Shown piece by piece: positions 1 through 5,963 of a stretch of 7,062 nt of DNA. The stretch is from Chloroflexota bacterium (GTDB lineage Bacteria > Chloroflexota > Limnocylindria > Limnocylindrales > CSP1-4): positions 1 through 7,062 of the forward strand of contig VGPE01000146.1 in the NCBI GenBank assembly GCA_016875645.1, in the 5' to 3' direction. The translations under genes were made by a program, and so were the position numbers. The first letter of the stretch is position 1, and every line of letters begins with the position of its first letter. The notes below the pieces were generated by a model. That model was not told where the DNA came from. It worked only from the letters and a program-made list of their open reading frames with translations, and made no database searches.

Positions 1-17
1 GAAGCGACACGAACCCC

Positions 18-515
18 ATGATTCCCATCCTGCGGCTCAACCACGCGGTCCTGTTCGTCCGAGACGCCCGCGTCGCGGCTGAGTTCTACGGGCGCGTCTT
101 CGGCTTCGAAATTGTGACCGAGGAGTTCGGCGGCCAGGCGGTCTTCATGCGATCGCCGCTGGCCGAGAACCATCACGATCTGGGCCTCTTCACGGTCGGG
201 CAGGACGCTCCGCGGCCCGTGCGCGGCCAGACCGGCCTGTATCACCTTGCGTGGGAAGTCCCCACGATCGATGCGCTGGCCGCAGCGGCCAGCGAGCTCG
301 CCGCGGCGGGTGCGCTCGCCGGCCAGAGCGATCACGGCGTGTCCAAGTCCCTCTACGGTCGCGATCCCGACGGCAACGAATTCGAGATCATGTGGGCGGT
401 TCCGCGCGCCGACTGGGGCGCCGACGAACGGCGCGGCGTCATTCGCCCGCTCGACCTGGAGAAGGAGATCGCGCGCTTCGGCTCGGCGGGAGCCTCGGGC
501 GGCACATTCGGCTGA
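18..515 (+). CDS. VOC-superfamily protein, extradiol-dioxygenase/glyoxalase-like, single module
   Basis: A 165-residue protein of the vicinal-oxygen-chelate fold, probably a cytosolic metal-dependent enzyme. The three expected metal ligands can be seen: His9 in LNHAVLFV, His76 in LYHLAWEV and Glu123 in DPDGNEFEIMW. The stretch SDHGVSKSLYGRDPDGN followed by a P-R-x-x-W segment resembles the C-terminal half of CatE-type catechol 2,3-dioxygenases. Those usually have two modules (about 280 residues), so this is a one-module relative. Ring cleavage is possible but not shown; glyoxalase- or thiol-transferase-like roles remain open. The ATG at 18 is chosen because it puts the first His eight residues in, as usual for the family. 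The frame is open to the left edge, however, and there is only a weak purine stretch (gaagcga) upstream. It lies 139 bp before the Mo-hydroxylase operon, with a hairpin between, so co-transcription is doubtful. Confidence 0.85.
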   Translation: MIPILRLNHAVLFVRDARVAAEFYGRVFGFEIVTEEFGGQAVFMRSPLAENHHDLGLFTVGQDAPRPVRGQTGLYHLAWEVPTIDALAAAASELAAAGALAGQSDHGVSKSLYGRDPDGNEFEIMWAVPRADWGADERRGVIRPLDLEKEIARFGSAGASGGTFG

Positions 516-516
516 C

Positions 517-572
517 CCGTTCGATTCCATCCGGTTCGGCCCGGGCGGGTGACCGTCCGGGCCGTTCGATTC
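517..572. repeat. 11-bp direct repeat flanking a hairpin
   Basis: The 11-mer ccgttcgattc occurs at 517-527 and again at 562-572, 45 bp apart. The second copy overlaps the right foot of the 537-564 hairpin. The copies sit just after the VOC gene stop codon. No function is evident; the arrangement could be chance or the remnant of a small duplication. Confidence 0.5.
537..564 (+). terminator. Strong hairpin after the VOC gene, putative terminator
   Basis: Positions 537-548 pair with 553-564 to form a 12-bp stem with a single G-T wobble (545/556). The loop is four bases, gtga, which as RNA is a GNRA-type tetraloop. It starts 22 bases past the VOC stop codon and is followed by ttcgatt, which is only weakly T-rich. 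The position and stability fit transcription termination in a GC-rich genome. The poor U-tract means it could instead be an RNA-stabilising 3' structure. Confidence 0.6.
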
Positions 573-654
573 GTGCCCCGGAGCCCGGCGTCCGGCGCTA
601 CCATCGTGGGCAGGTGATGCGCGCAGCCGATCGGATGCGCCGAGGAGGGGCCAC

Positions 655-2943
655 ATGACCATGACCACGGAACCCCGCACCGCTCCGGTCGTCCGGCTCG
701 ATGGCAGGGAGAAGGTCACGGGCGTCGGACGGTATGCCGCCGACATGACGCTGACCGGCCTGCTGCACGGCAGGTTCCGCTTCGCCGACATCGGACACGC
801 TCGAATCAAGCGGATCGACACGACCAGGGCGAAGGCGCTCCCGGGCGTCGTGGCCGTCATCACCGAGGCGGATGTCCCGGACGTGCAGTACGGCCTGTTC
901 ATCAAGGACCGGCGGCTCTTCGCCAAGGGGGTCGTGCGATGGGAGGGTGAGGTTGTCGCCGCCGTCGCGGCCCTCACGCCCGAGATCGCCAAGCGCGCAG
1001 TCGAACTCATCGAGATCGACTACGAGCCGCTGCCGGTGATCACCGACATCGAGGCGGCGCTTGCCCCCGGCGCCCCGCTCATCCACGAGAACTGGGAGTC
1101 CTACTGGCAGGACGAGAAGCTGGTCCGCAGCGGCAACGAGGCCTCCCGCTCAACGATCGTCAAGGGCGACACCGCAGCTGCCCTGGCATCCGCAGACCTC
1201 GTCGTGAAGGGCCGGTACGTGGCGGCCGGCTCCCAGGCGGCACCGATCGAGCCCCGAGCGATCCTCGCCGAGTGGCGCAGCGACCGCGTCCAGATCTGGT
1301 CATCCACGCAGGTGCCCTTCGCGGCCCGTTCGCTGGTGTCGGAGACGCTGGGCCTGCCCGAGAACAAGATTCGCGTGACGGTCCCCCACCTCGGTGGCGG
1401 CTTCGGCGCCAAGTGCGAGGGCCACTTCGAGCCGCAGGTCGCCGCGCTTGCCCGCGCCGCACGGCGGCCGGTCAAGGTCGTCTTCAGCCGACGCGACGAG
1501 TTCCTGGCGCCCGACCATCGCCGCGAGGGCATGATCGTGGAGGTGGAGTCGGGCGTCATGCGCGACGGGACGATCGTTGCCCGGCGCGCCCAGGTCTTGA
1601 CCGAGAACGGTGCCTATTCGGCCGACGAGCCACTGATCACCATCCTGGCAGCCATCTTCTCCACCGGCCCGTACAACGTTCCCAACGTCGACATCACCGG
1701 CCGGTGCGCATATACGAACACCCAGCCGTCGGGCTCCGTCCGGGCGCCGGGCGCCCCCCAGGCCGCCTGGGCGCTTGAGCAGCACATGGACGAGATCGCG
1801 AAGGCACTCGACATGGATCCGGTCGACCTGCGCCGCAAGAACCTCCTGCGCAACGGCGACCTGAGCCCAACGAGCCAGGTGATGTCGGAGATCCGCGCCG
1901 TCGAGACCCTCGACAAGGCCGCCGAGCTCATCGGCTGGGGCCAGCCGCTGCCCGACGACGAGGGCATCGGCATCGCGTGCGCATGGTGGCCGTCGTTCCC
2001 GATGGCAACCAGTGCGTTCGTCAAGATCAACGTCGACGGCTCGCCCACGATCATCACCGGCGCGCAGGAGTGCGGCACCGGTGCCGTGATGACGCTGCCG
2101 ATCCTTGCCGGCGAGATCCTGGGCATCGATCCCTCCGAGTTCTCGCTCGTCTACCAGGACACCGAATCCGGGCCCTGGGACGGCGGCGCGGGCGGCTCGC
2201 AGACCCTCTTCAACAACGGCCGCGCGGTCGCCGACGCGGCGATGGATGTCCGCCGGCAGCTGCTCAAGCTCGCGGCCGACGAGCTCGAGGCCGCCGAGGA
2301 CGACATCGAATTGGCCGACGGACGCGCGCGCGTCAAGGGCAGCCCAGATCGCTTCGTCACGATCGCGGCGCTGGCGGACAAGACCCAGGGCACCCAGCTC
2401 CTCGTGGGCAAGGGGTCCGGTGAGGTCCCGCCCACGCCCGCCTCCGACACGTCGGCCTGCACCGGTCGCCTGGGCGCGGAGTCGTTCGCGGCACCCACGT
2501 TCGGAACCCATGCCGTTCGGGTCAAGGTGGATCGCGACACGGGCGTCGTTCGCGTGCTCAAGGTGGTGGCGGCCCATGACTCGGGCTACATCGTGAACAA
2601 GGTCGGAGCGGCCGGCCAGGTCACGGGCGGGGTGGTGATGGGCCTCGGCCAGGCGCTCACCGAGGGCACCCAGATCTCGGGCGAAGGAAGGGTTCGCAAC
2701 GCCCATCTTCTCGACTACAAGCTCCAGACGATGGCGGACGTCCCGGACATCTCCGTCTGGTTCACCGACACTGCCGTCTCCGACGCCGGGCCGAAGGGCT
2801 CCAAGGGCGTCGGCGAGCCGCCCTGCATCCCGACGCCGGGCGCAGTCGCCAACGCGATCGCGGCCGCCACGGGCGCCCGGGTGCGCGAGCTGCCCGCGAC
2901 GCCGGGTCGAATCTGGTCAGCTCTCCGGGAGGGACAGGCATGA
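655..2943 (+). CDS. Xanthine dehydrogenase-family molybdenum hydroxylase, large molybdopterin-binding subunit
   Basis: A 762-residue catalytic subunit, full length for the CoxL/XdhB-like family and with no signal peptide. It should bind molybdopterin cytosine dinucleotide and hydroxylate or oxidise an organic substrate with water. Visible landmarks are the N-terminal 'a/b hammerhead' region (about 15-130), STQ 217-219 (the active-site Gln position), GGGFGAK 247-253, SVRAPGAPQ 361-369 with the cofactor-contacting Arg363, QECGTG 471-476, GGSQT 513-517, and KGVGEPP 717-723 with catalytic Glu721. The 361-369 loop differs from both the CO dehydrogenase AYxCSFR loop and the form II AYRGAGR loop. 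Cys254 stands where purine-type enzymes carry a substrate-binding Glu. CO and xanthine are therefore unlikely substrates; the true one is unknown. A strong Shine-Dalgarno (gaggaggg, 642-649) supports ATG 655 over ATG 661. First gene of an L-M-S operon. Confidence 0.93.
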   Translation: MTMTTEPRTAPVVRLDGREKVTGVGRYAADMTLTGLLHGRFRFADIGHARIKRIDTTRAKALPGVVAVITEADVPDVQYGLFIKDRRLFAKGVVRWEGEVVAAVAALTPEIAKRAVELIEIDYEPLPVITDIEAALAPGAPLIHENWESYWQDEKLVRSGNEASRSTIVKGDTAAALASADLVVKGRYVAAGSQAAPIEPRAILAEWRSDRVQIWSSTQVPFAARSLVSETLGLPENKIRVTVPHLGGGFGAKCEGHFEPQVAALARAARRPVKVVFSRRDEFLAPDHRREGMIVEVESGVMRDGTIVARRAQVLTENGAYSADEPLITILAAIFSTGPYNVPNVDITGRCAYTNTQPSGSVRAPGAPQAAWALEQHMDEIAKALDMDPVDLRRKNLLRNGDLSPTSQVMSEIRAVETLDKAAELIGWGQPLPDDEGIGIACAWWPSFPMATSAFVKINVDGSPTIITGAQECGTGAVMTLPILAGEILGIDPSEFSLVYQDTESGPWDGGAGGSQTLFNNGRAVADAAMDVRRQLLKLAADELEAAEDDIELADGRARVKGSPDRFVTIAALADKTQGTQLLVGKGSGEVPPTPASDTSACTGRLGAESFAAPTFGTHAVRVKVDRDTGVVRVLKVVAAHDSGYIVNKVGAAGQVTGGVVMGLGQALTEGTQISGEGRVRNAHLLDYKLQTMADVPDISVWFTDTAVSDAGPKGSKGVGEPPCIPTPGAVANAIAAATGARVRELPATPGRIWSALREGQA

Positions 2944-3890
2944 GCGCTCTGGCAAGCGGGAGTACGGCGATGGGCCAGGCGACCGCCGCCGGGCCCAGCT
3001 ACACCGCGCCCACCACCGTGGACGACGTGATCGCCGCGATGGCGACCGGTTCGCGGGTGGTCGCGGGCGGCACCGACCTCGTCGTCGGATCGCGGCAGGG
3101 CCGCTGGCCCGTGCCGGAACACCTCGTCGCCATCCACCGCGTCAACTCCCTGCGCGGTATCCGCCCCGTGGTTGACGGCGGGCTCTGGCTCGGCGCCACG
3201 GCGACGCATGGCGAGATCGCGGAGGACGCCACGATCCGTGAGCGGTATACCGCCCTGGCCGACGCGTCGTCGATCGTCGGGTCGCGCGCCACGCGCAACG
3301 TGGGCACGCTCGGCGGCAACATTGCCAACGCGTCCCCGGCCGCAGAGACCAGCGGTCCACTGATGTGCTTCGGGGCGACCTGCATGCTCGAGTCGCGCAA
3401 CGGCCGACGGGAGCTGCCGCTCGACGAGCTGTTCTCAGGACCCGGGCGAACGGTCGCTGCCATGGACGAGCTGCTCGTCTCCGTGTCGCTGCCCGCGCAG
3501 CCGGCCGGGACCGGGAGCTGTTACGCCCGGCTGGAGTACCGCCGGCAGATGGAGATCGCCGTGGTCGGGGCGACCGCGGTCGTGACCCTCGATGGCGGTC
3601 AGATCACCGCGGCGCGGGTCGCGATCACCTCGCTGGCACCCACGGTTCGGCGAGTGCCCGAAGCCGAAGCGGCGCTGATCGGCTCCACCGGGGACCGGGC
3701 CGCCGCCGAACGAGCCGGCGAGGCGGCGGCTGCCGCATCACTGCCCATCGACGATGTCCGCGCGGCCGCCGACTACCGGCGTGCGATGGCAGCCGTCATC
3801 ACCCGGCGTGTTGTGCAGGCTGCCGTGGATCGGGCGCGAGGCGAGACCGTCTCGATCCCGGCCAGCGCATCCCTCCACGGCGCGCTCTGA
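2940..3890 (+). CDS. Molybdenum hydroxylase FAD-binding (medium) subunit
   Basis: A 316-residue CoxM/CutM-like subunit that passes electrons from the iron-sulfur clusters to FAD and then to an external acceptor. It shows the two FAD pyrophosphate motifs of the family: VAGGTDLVVG (41-50) and TRNVGTLGGNIANASPAAE (118-136). GATATHGEI (85-93) lies between them. The C-terminal CO dehydrogenase flavoprotein domain ends with the typical ADYRRAMAAVITRR segment (277-290). Length is slightly above the usual 280-300 because of an N-terminal extension of about 18 residues rich in Ala, Ser and Gly. The ATG overlaps the large-subunit TGA as ATGA, with gggaggg at 2928-2934, pointing to translational coupling. 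A second in-frame ATG (Met11) is less likely. The acceptor, NAD+ or a quinone/cytochrome, cannot be told from the sequence. Confidence 0.93.
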   Translation: MSALASGSTAMGQATAAGPSYTAPTTVDDVIAAMATGSRVVAGGTDLVVGSRQGRWPVPEHLVAIHRVNSLRGIRPVVDGGLWLGATATHGEIAEDATIRERYTALADASSIVGSRATRNVGTLGGNIANASPAAETSGPLMCFGATCMLESRNGRRELPLDELFSGPGRTVAAMDELLVSVSLPAQPAGTGSCYARLEYRRQMEIAVVGATAVVTLDGGQITAARVAITSLAPTVRRVPEAEAALIGSTGDRAAAERAGEAAAAASLPIDDVRAAADYRRAMAAVITRRVVQAAVDRARGETVSIPASASLHGAL

Positions 3891-3900
3891 GGAGAGCCCG

Positions 3901-4371
3901 ATGAAGTACTCGGCAACGCTCCGCGTCAACGGCTTCAGCTACCCGGTGACCATCGAGCCCCAGCGGACGCTCCTCTCGGTGCTGCGCGACGACCTGGAGC
4001 TGACGGGCTCCAAGGAAGGCTGCGACGACTCCGAGTGCGGGGCCTGCATGGTGCTGCTCGACGGAGAGCCGGTGAACTCCTGCTCGTACCTTGCGCTTCA
4101 GACGCTGGGCCGCGAGATCACAACGGTCGAGGGCCTTTCGACCAACGGGGATCTCTCGCCGTTGCAGAAGGCGTTCCTGGAGGCCGGTGGCGTCCAATGC
4201 GGGTTCTGCACGCCCGGGATGCTCATCTCGGCTACGGCTCTGCTGGCGCGCAACCCGCGCCCGGACGACGAGGAGATCAAGGCCTCGCTCTCGGGCAACC
4301 TGTGCCGCTGCACCGGCTACACGCCGATCCTGGCCGCCGTGCGCAGCGCCGTGGAGATGACCGCCGGCTGA
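3901..4371 (+). CDS. Molybdenum hydroxylase [2Fe-2S] (small) subunit
   Basis: A 156-residue CoxS/CutS-like subunit with two iron-sulfur clusters that carries electrons from Mo to FAD. The N-terminal plant-ferredoxin-type domain has Cys41, Cys46, Cys49 and Cys61 (CDDSECGAC, then NSC). The helical C-terminal domain has Cys100 and Cys103 (VQCGFC) and Cys135 and Cys137 (NLCRCTGY). All eight ligands are present, as is Gln99, which usually contacts the molybdopterin dinucleotide. The frame stays open upstream to about 3754, but that part overlaps the FAD gene and reads like an off-frame translation. ATG 3901 gives the standard length and has gaggaga, overlapping the preceding TGA, as its Shine-Dalgarno. 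The gap to the FAD gene is 10 bases. Last gene of the operon. Confidence 0.95.
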   Translation: MKYSATLRVNGFSYPVTIEPQRTLLSVLRDDLELTGSKEGCDDSECGACMVLLDGEPVNSCSYLALQTLGREITTVEGLSTNGDLSPLQKAFLEAGGVQCGFCTPGMLISATALLARNPRPDDEEIKASLSGNLCRCTGYTPILAAVRSAVEMTAG

Positions 4372-4373
4372 CG

Positions 4374-4397
4374 CCGGGGGGCCGCACGGCCCCCGGG
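4374..4397 (+). terminator. GC-rich hairpin after the Mo-hydroxylase operon, putative terminator
   Basis: The stretch starts three bases after the small-subunit stop. Positions 4377-4383 pair perfectly with 4388-4394 around a four-base loop (gcac). The stem continues with 4374-4375 if one G is bulged or mismatched. No T-run follows, so it may act as an intrinsic terminator of the U-poor type or only as a 3' barrier. If it does not fully terminate, the downstream receiver-like gene could be read from the operon. Confidence 0.5.
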
Positions 4398-4420
4398 CAC
4401 GGGCACACTGGTACTGGCGA

Positions 4421-4497
4421 ATCTCGCACCTCGGCCAAGAATCACGCCAACGGCCGGGCTCCACCCGGACCGCGCGAGTCGAGCGGAGGTGCGAGAT
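4421..4497 (+). promoter_or_regulatory. Leader inverted repeat sequestering the Shine-Dalgarno and start of the receiver-like gene
   Basis: Positions 4421-4432 (atctcgcacctc) are the exact reverse complement of 4486-4497 (gaggtgcgagat), a 12-bp perfect pairing. The right arm contains nearly all of the Shine-Dalgarno (ggaggt, 4485-4490) and the first two bases of the ATG at 4496. The left arm includes cacctc, the same core as the 16S anti-SD. Inside the 53-base loop, 4451-4458 pairs with 4464-4472 (8 bp with a bulged A at 4469, loop ctcca). Folded RNA would hide the ribosome site, so the leader could be a thermometer, a ligand- or protein-controlled switch, or a device coupling translation to upstream events. 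The pairing is seen directly; the regulatory role is inferred. No convincing promoter was found in 4398-4420. Confidence 0.5.
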
Positions 4498-4896
4498 GAC
4501 GCGCGTGCTGGTCGTCCATCACGATCTCGACCTCGCCGGCCAGGAAGCAGATGCCCTGCGCCGGATCGGGTACGAGGTCAGCGAATGCGCGGGGCCGATG
4601 CGTACCGCTGCCCCGTCCTGGAAGGTCGTTCGTGCGACCTCGCCGAGCGTGCGGATGTGCTGGTCTACGACGTCTGGGCGAGCGGTGACGCCGCCGGCGC
4701 ACGGACGCTGATCGAGGGCATCCGCGACATCCATCCCGACACCCCGATCGTCCTCACCTCACCCGGCATCGAGCTGATGTGGGAGGAGAGCGCCGGCAGC
4801 CACAGCGTCACCGCGCTGGAGGGACAGCCGACGGCGGCCCGGCTGCATGTCGCGATCCAGGAGGCCCTCGCGAAGGTGCCGGTGGCCCCGGGCTGA
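4496..4896 (+). pseudogene. Receiver-like (CheY-fold) protein, interrupted by a one-base frame change
   Basis: The gene starts at ATG 4496 behind ggaggt (4485-4490). It reads a receiver-type first strand and helix, RVLVVHHDLDLAGQEADALRR, continuing into IGYEVSECAG. This frame then turns to low-quality sequence and stops near 4711. The family-like reading continues in the frame one base back, ADVLVYDVWASGD then TPIVLTS, to the TGA at 4894-4896. Adding one G to the GGGG run at 4591-4594 joins both into a 133-residue protein, the size of a lone receiver domain. In that reconstruction Asp59 sits at the phospho-acceptor position and Thr88 at the conserved Thr. The usual acidic pair is His8-His9 and the conserved Lys is missing. 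Cys31, Cys39 and Cys47 are evenly spaced. The break may be a sequencing error, a real mutation or recoding. ATG 4585 could start a 103-residue fragment in the second frame. Confidence 0.6.
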
Positions 4897-4970
4897 GGCC
4901 CGATTCCGCCGTGGGAGGCGCCTGCGGGGGAGCCGAATCGCGCGCGGAAGCGGCGTGGCGGCGCCGTTCG

Positions 4971-4997
4971 GCCGGGCGCGCGCAGCGCGCTGCCGGC
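4971..4997 (-). terminator. Hairpin downstream of lipA at the convergent gene junction
   Basis: Positions 4971-4975 pair with 4993-4997, and 4978-4982 pair with 4986-4990. A 2x2 internal mismatch separates the two helices and the loop is three bases. The hairpin lies 5 bases beyond the lipA stop codon (5003-5005, read on the - strand) and about 75 bases after the end of the converging receiver-like gene, so it could serve either direction. There is no T-tract. A weaker 5-bp hairpin (4889-4902) overlaps the receiver-like stop codon. The rest of 4897-5002 holds no recognisable gene. Confidence 0.4.
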
Positions 4998-5002
4998 TGG
5001 TC

Positions 5003-5953
5003 TCAGCTTGCCAGCGGGACCACGCGACCTTCCGCGTCCACGGTGGCCTGCCGGCGTGCGACGCGCTTCAGCTCCGCCCCGGGGACCTGGTCCCGGGCGT
5101 GGTAGCTGCTTCGGACCAGCGGCCCGGACTCGACGTGCCTGAAGCCGAGCGCCTGTGCCTCGACCTTCATGTCGGCGAACTCGTCGGGGTGGTAGTAGCG
5201 CTCCAGCGGCAGGTGCTGCGGGCTGGGGCGCAGGTACTGGCCGATGGTGAGGATGTCGCAGTCGACCTCACGCAGCGCCTCGAACGCGTGGGTCAGTTCG
5301 GCGCGCGTCTCGCCCAGGCCGACCATCAGGCTCGACTTGGTATGAACGACGTACCCGATCTCCTCGGCGTCGCGCTTGGCGGCGGCCAGCACGCCCAGCG
5401 AGCGCTCCCAGCGCGCCCGTCTGCGCACGGGCTTCTGGAGGCGGCGCACGGTCTCGAGGTTGTGGTTGAGAATGTCGGGTCGGGCGTCCATCACCGTGCG
5501 CAGGTGCATCTCGATGCCATTGAAGTCGGGGATGAGGACCTCGATGCCCATGCCCGGACTGGTCTCGCGCATCCGGCCGATGGTCTCGGCGAAGATGCGC
5601 GCGCCGCCGTCGGGCAGGTCGTCGCGCGCGACGCTGGTGACGACGACGTGCTCGAGGCCGAGGCGCCAGATGGCTTCGGCCACGCGCCGGGGTTCGTCAT
5701 CGTCGAACCAGGTGGGCTTGCCGGTCTTGACGGCGCAGAAGGCGCAGGCGCGGGTGCACGTGTCACCCAGGATCATGATGGTGGCGGTGCGCTGGTCCCA
5801 GCACTCGCCGATGTTGGGGCAGCGGGCCTCTTCGCAGACGGTGTTGAGCGTGAGGTCGCGCCCGCCGATCGAAATCGGGAGATCGGGGCGGTGCTGCGGG
5901 GCGTGAGCGCCACCGACGGCTGGCGGATCGAAGATCGGGAGTTCGCGGGCCAC
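5003..5953 (-). CDS. lipA: Lipoyl synthase (radical SAM)
   Basis: A 316-residue cytosolic radical-SAM enzyme that inserts two sulfur atoms into protein-bound octanoyl groups, completing the lipoyl cofactor of E2 and glycine-cleavage H proteins. Both cluster motifs are intact: the auxiliary cluster CEEARCPNIGEC (Cys40, Cys45, Cys51) and the radical-SAM CTRACAFC (Cys66, Cys70, Cys73). Other hallmarks are SVARDDLPDGG (107-117), NHNLETV (163-169), KSSLMVGLGET (206-216), TIGQYLRPS (236-244) and RSSY (281-284), whose second Ser is the usual extra cluster ligand. GTG at 5953-5951 is chosen as the start: it follows an AGGAGA and lies just past the E2 stop. The in-frame ATG at 6010 lies inside E2. The N-terminus is unusual in lacking the common KPxWL segment; it reads ELPIFDPPAVGG and then HRPDLPISIGG. 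Co-transcribed with E2. Confidence 0.95.
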   Translation of the reverse strand: MARELPIFDPPAVGGAHAPQHRPDLPISIGGRDLTLNTVCEEARCPNIGECWDQRTATIMILGDTCTRACAFCAVKTGKPTWFDDDEPRRVAEAIWRLGLEHVVVTSVARDDLPDGGARIFAETIGRMRETSPGMGIEVLIPDFNGIEMHLRTVMDARPDILNHNLETVRRLQKPVRRRARWERSLGVLAAAKRDAEEIGYVVHTKSSLMVGLGETRAELTHAFEALREVDCDILTIGQYLRPSPQHLPLERYYHPDEFADMKVEAQALGFRHVESGPLVRSSYHARDQVPGAELKRVARRQATVDAEGRVVPLAS

Positions 5954-5956
5954 GTG

Positions 5957-5963
5957 TCTCCTA
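5957..5963 (-). promoter_or_regulatory. lipA Shine-Dalgarno overlapping the E2 stop codon
   Basis: On the - strand the sequence is TAGGAGA, then CAC and GTG. The first three bases are the E2 stop codon, and AGGAGA is the lipA ribosome-binding site, 3-4 bases before the GTG. This settles the lipA start and implies translational coupling of lipA to E2. Confidence 0.7.

Noticed and set aside
599..604. taccat as a -10 box for the Mo-hydroxylase operon
   Set aside because: No matching -35 element at 16-18 bp spacing was visible, so a promoter cannot be supported.
1300..2706. Open frame of 468 codons on the - strand inside the large-subunit gene
   Set aside because: It is antisense to a gene with clear family motifs; its translation is Arg/Gly/Asp-rich without recognisable domains.
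3754..3900. N-terminal extension of the [2Fe-2S] subunit to an upstream in-frame start
   Set aside because: It would overlap the FAD gene by more than 130 bases and adds an Arg/Pro-rich segment foreign to the family. ATG 3901 has a good Shine-Dalgarno and gives standard length.
655..4371. Aerobic CO dehydrogenase (coxMSL) assignment
   Set aside because: The large subunit lacks the AYxCSFR loop and also the form II AYRGAGR loop, and the gene order differs. Only the wider family is supported.
4489..4585. GTG at 4489 as the start of a single uninterrupted 135-residue protein
   Set aside because: The first ~33 residues in this frame are Arg/Pro-rich, off-frame-like sequence. The neighbouring frame from ATG 4496 gives a clear receiver-type strand and helix behind a well-placed Shine-Dalgarno.
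4586..4597. Programmed -1 frameshift heptamer (X XXY YYZ) at the break in the receiver-like gene
   Set aside because: The zero-frame codons gcg ggg ccg do not form a standard slippery heptamer. Only a G GGG single-codon slip is possible, so recoding is kept merely as an alternative.
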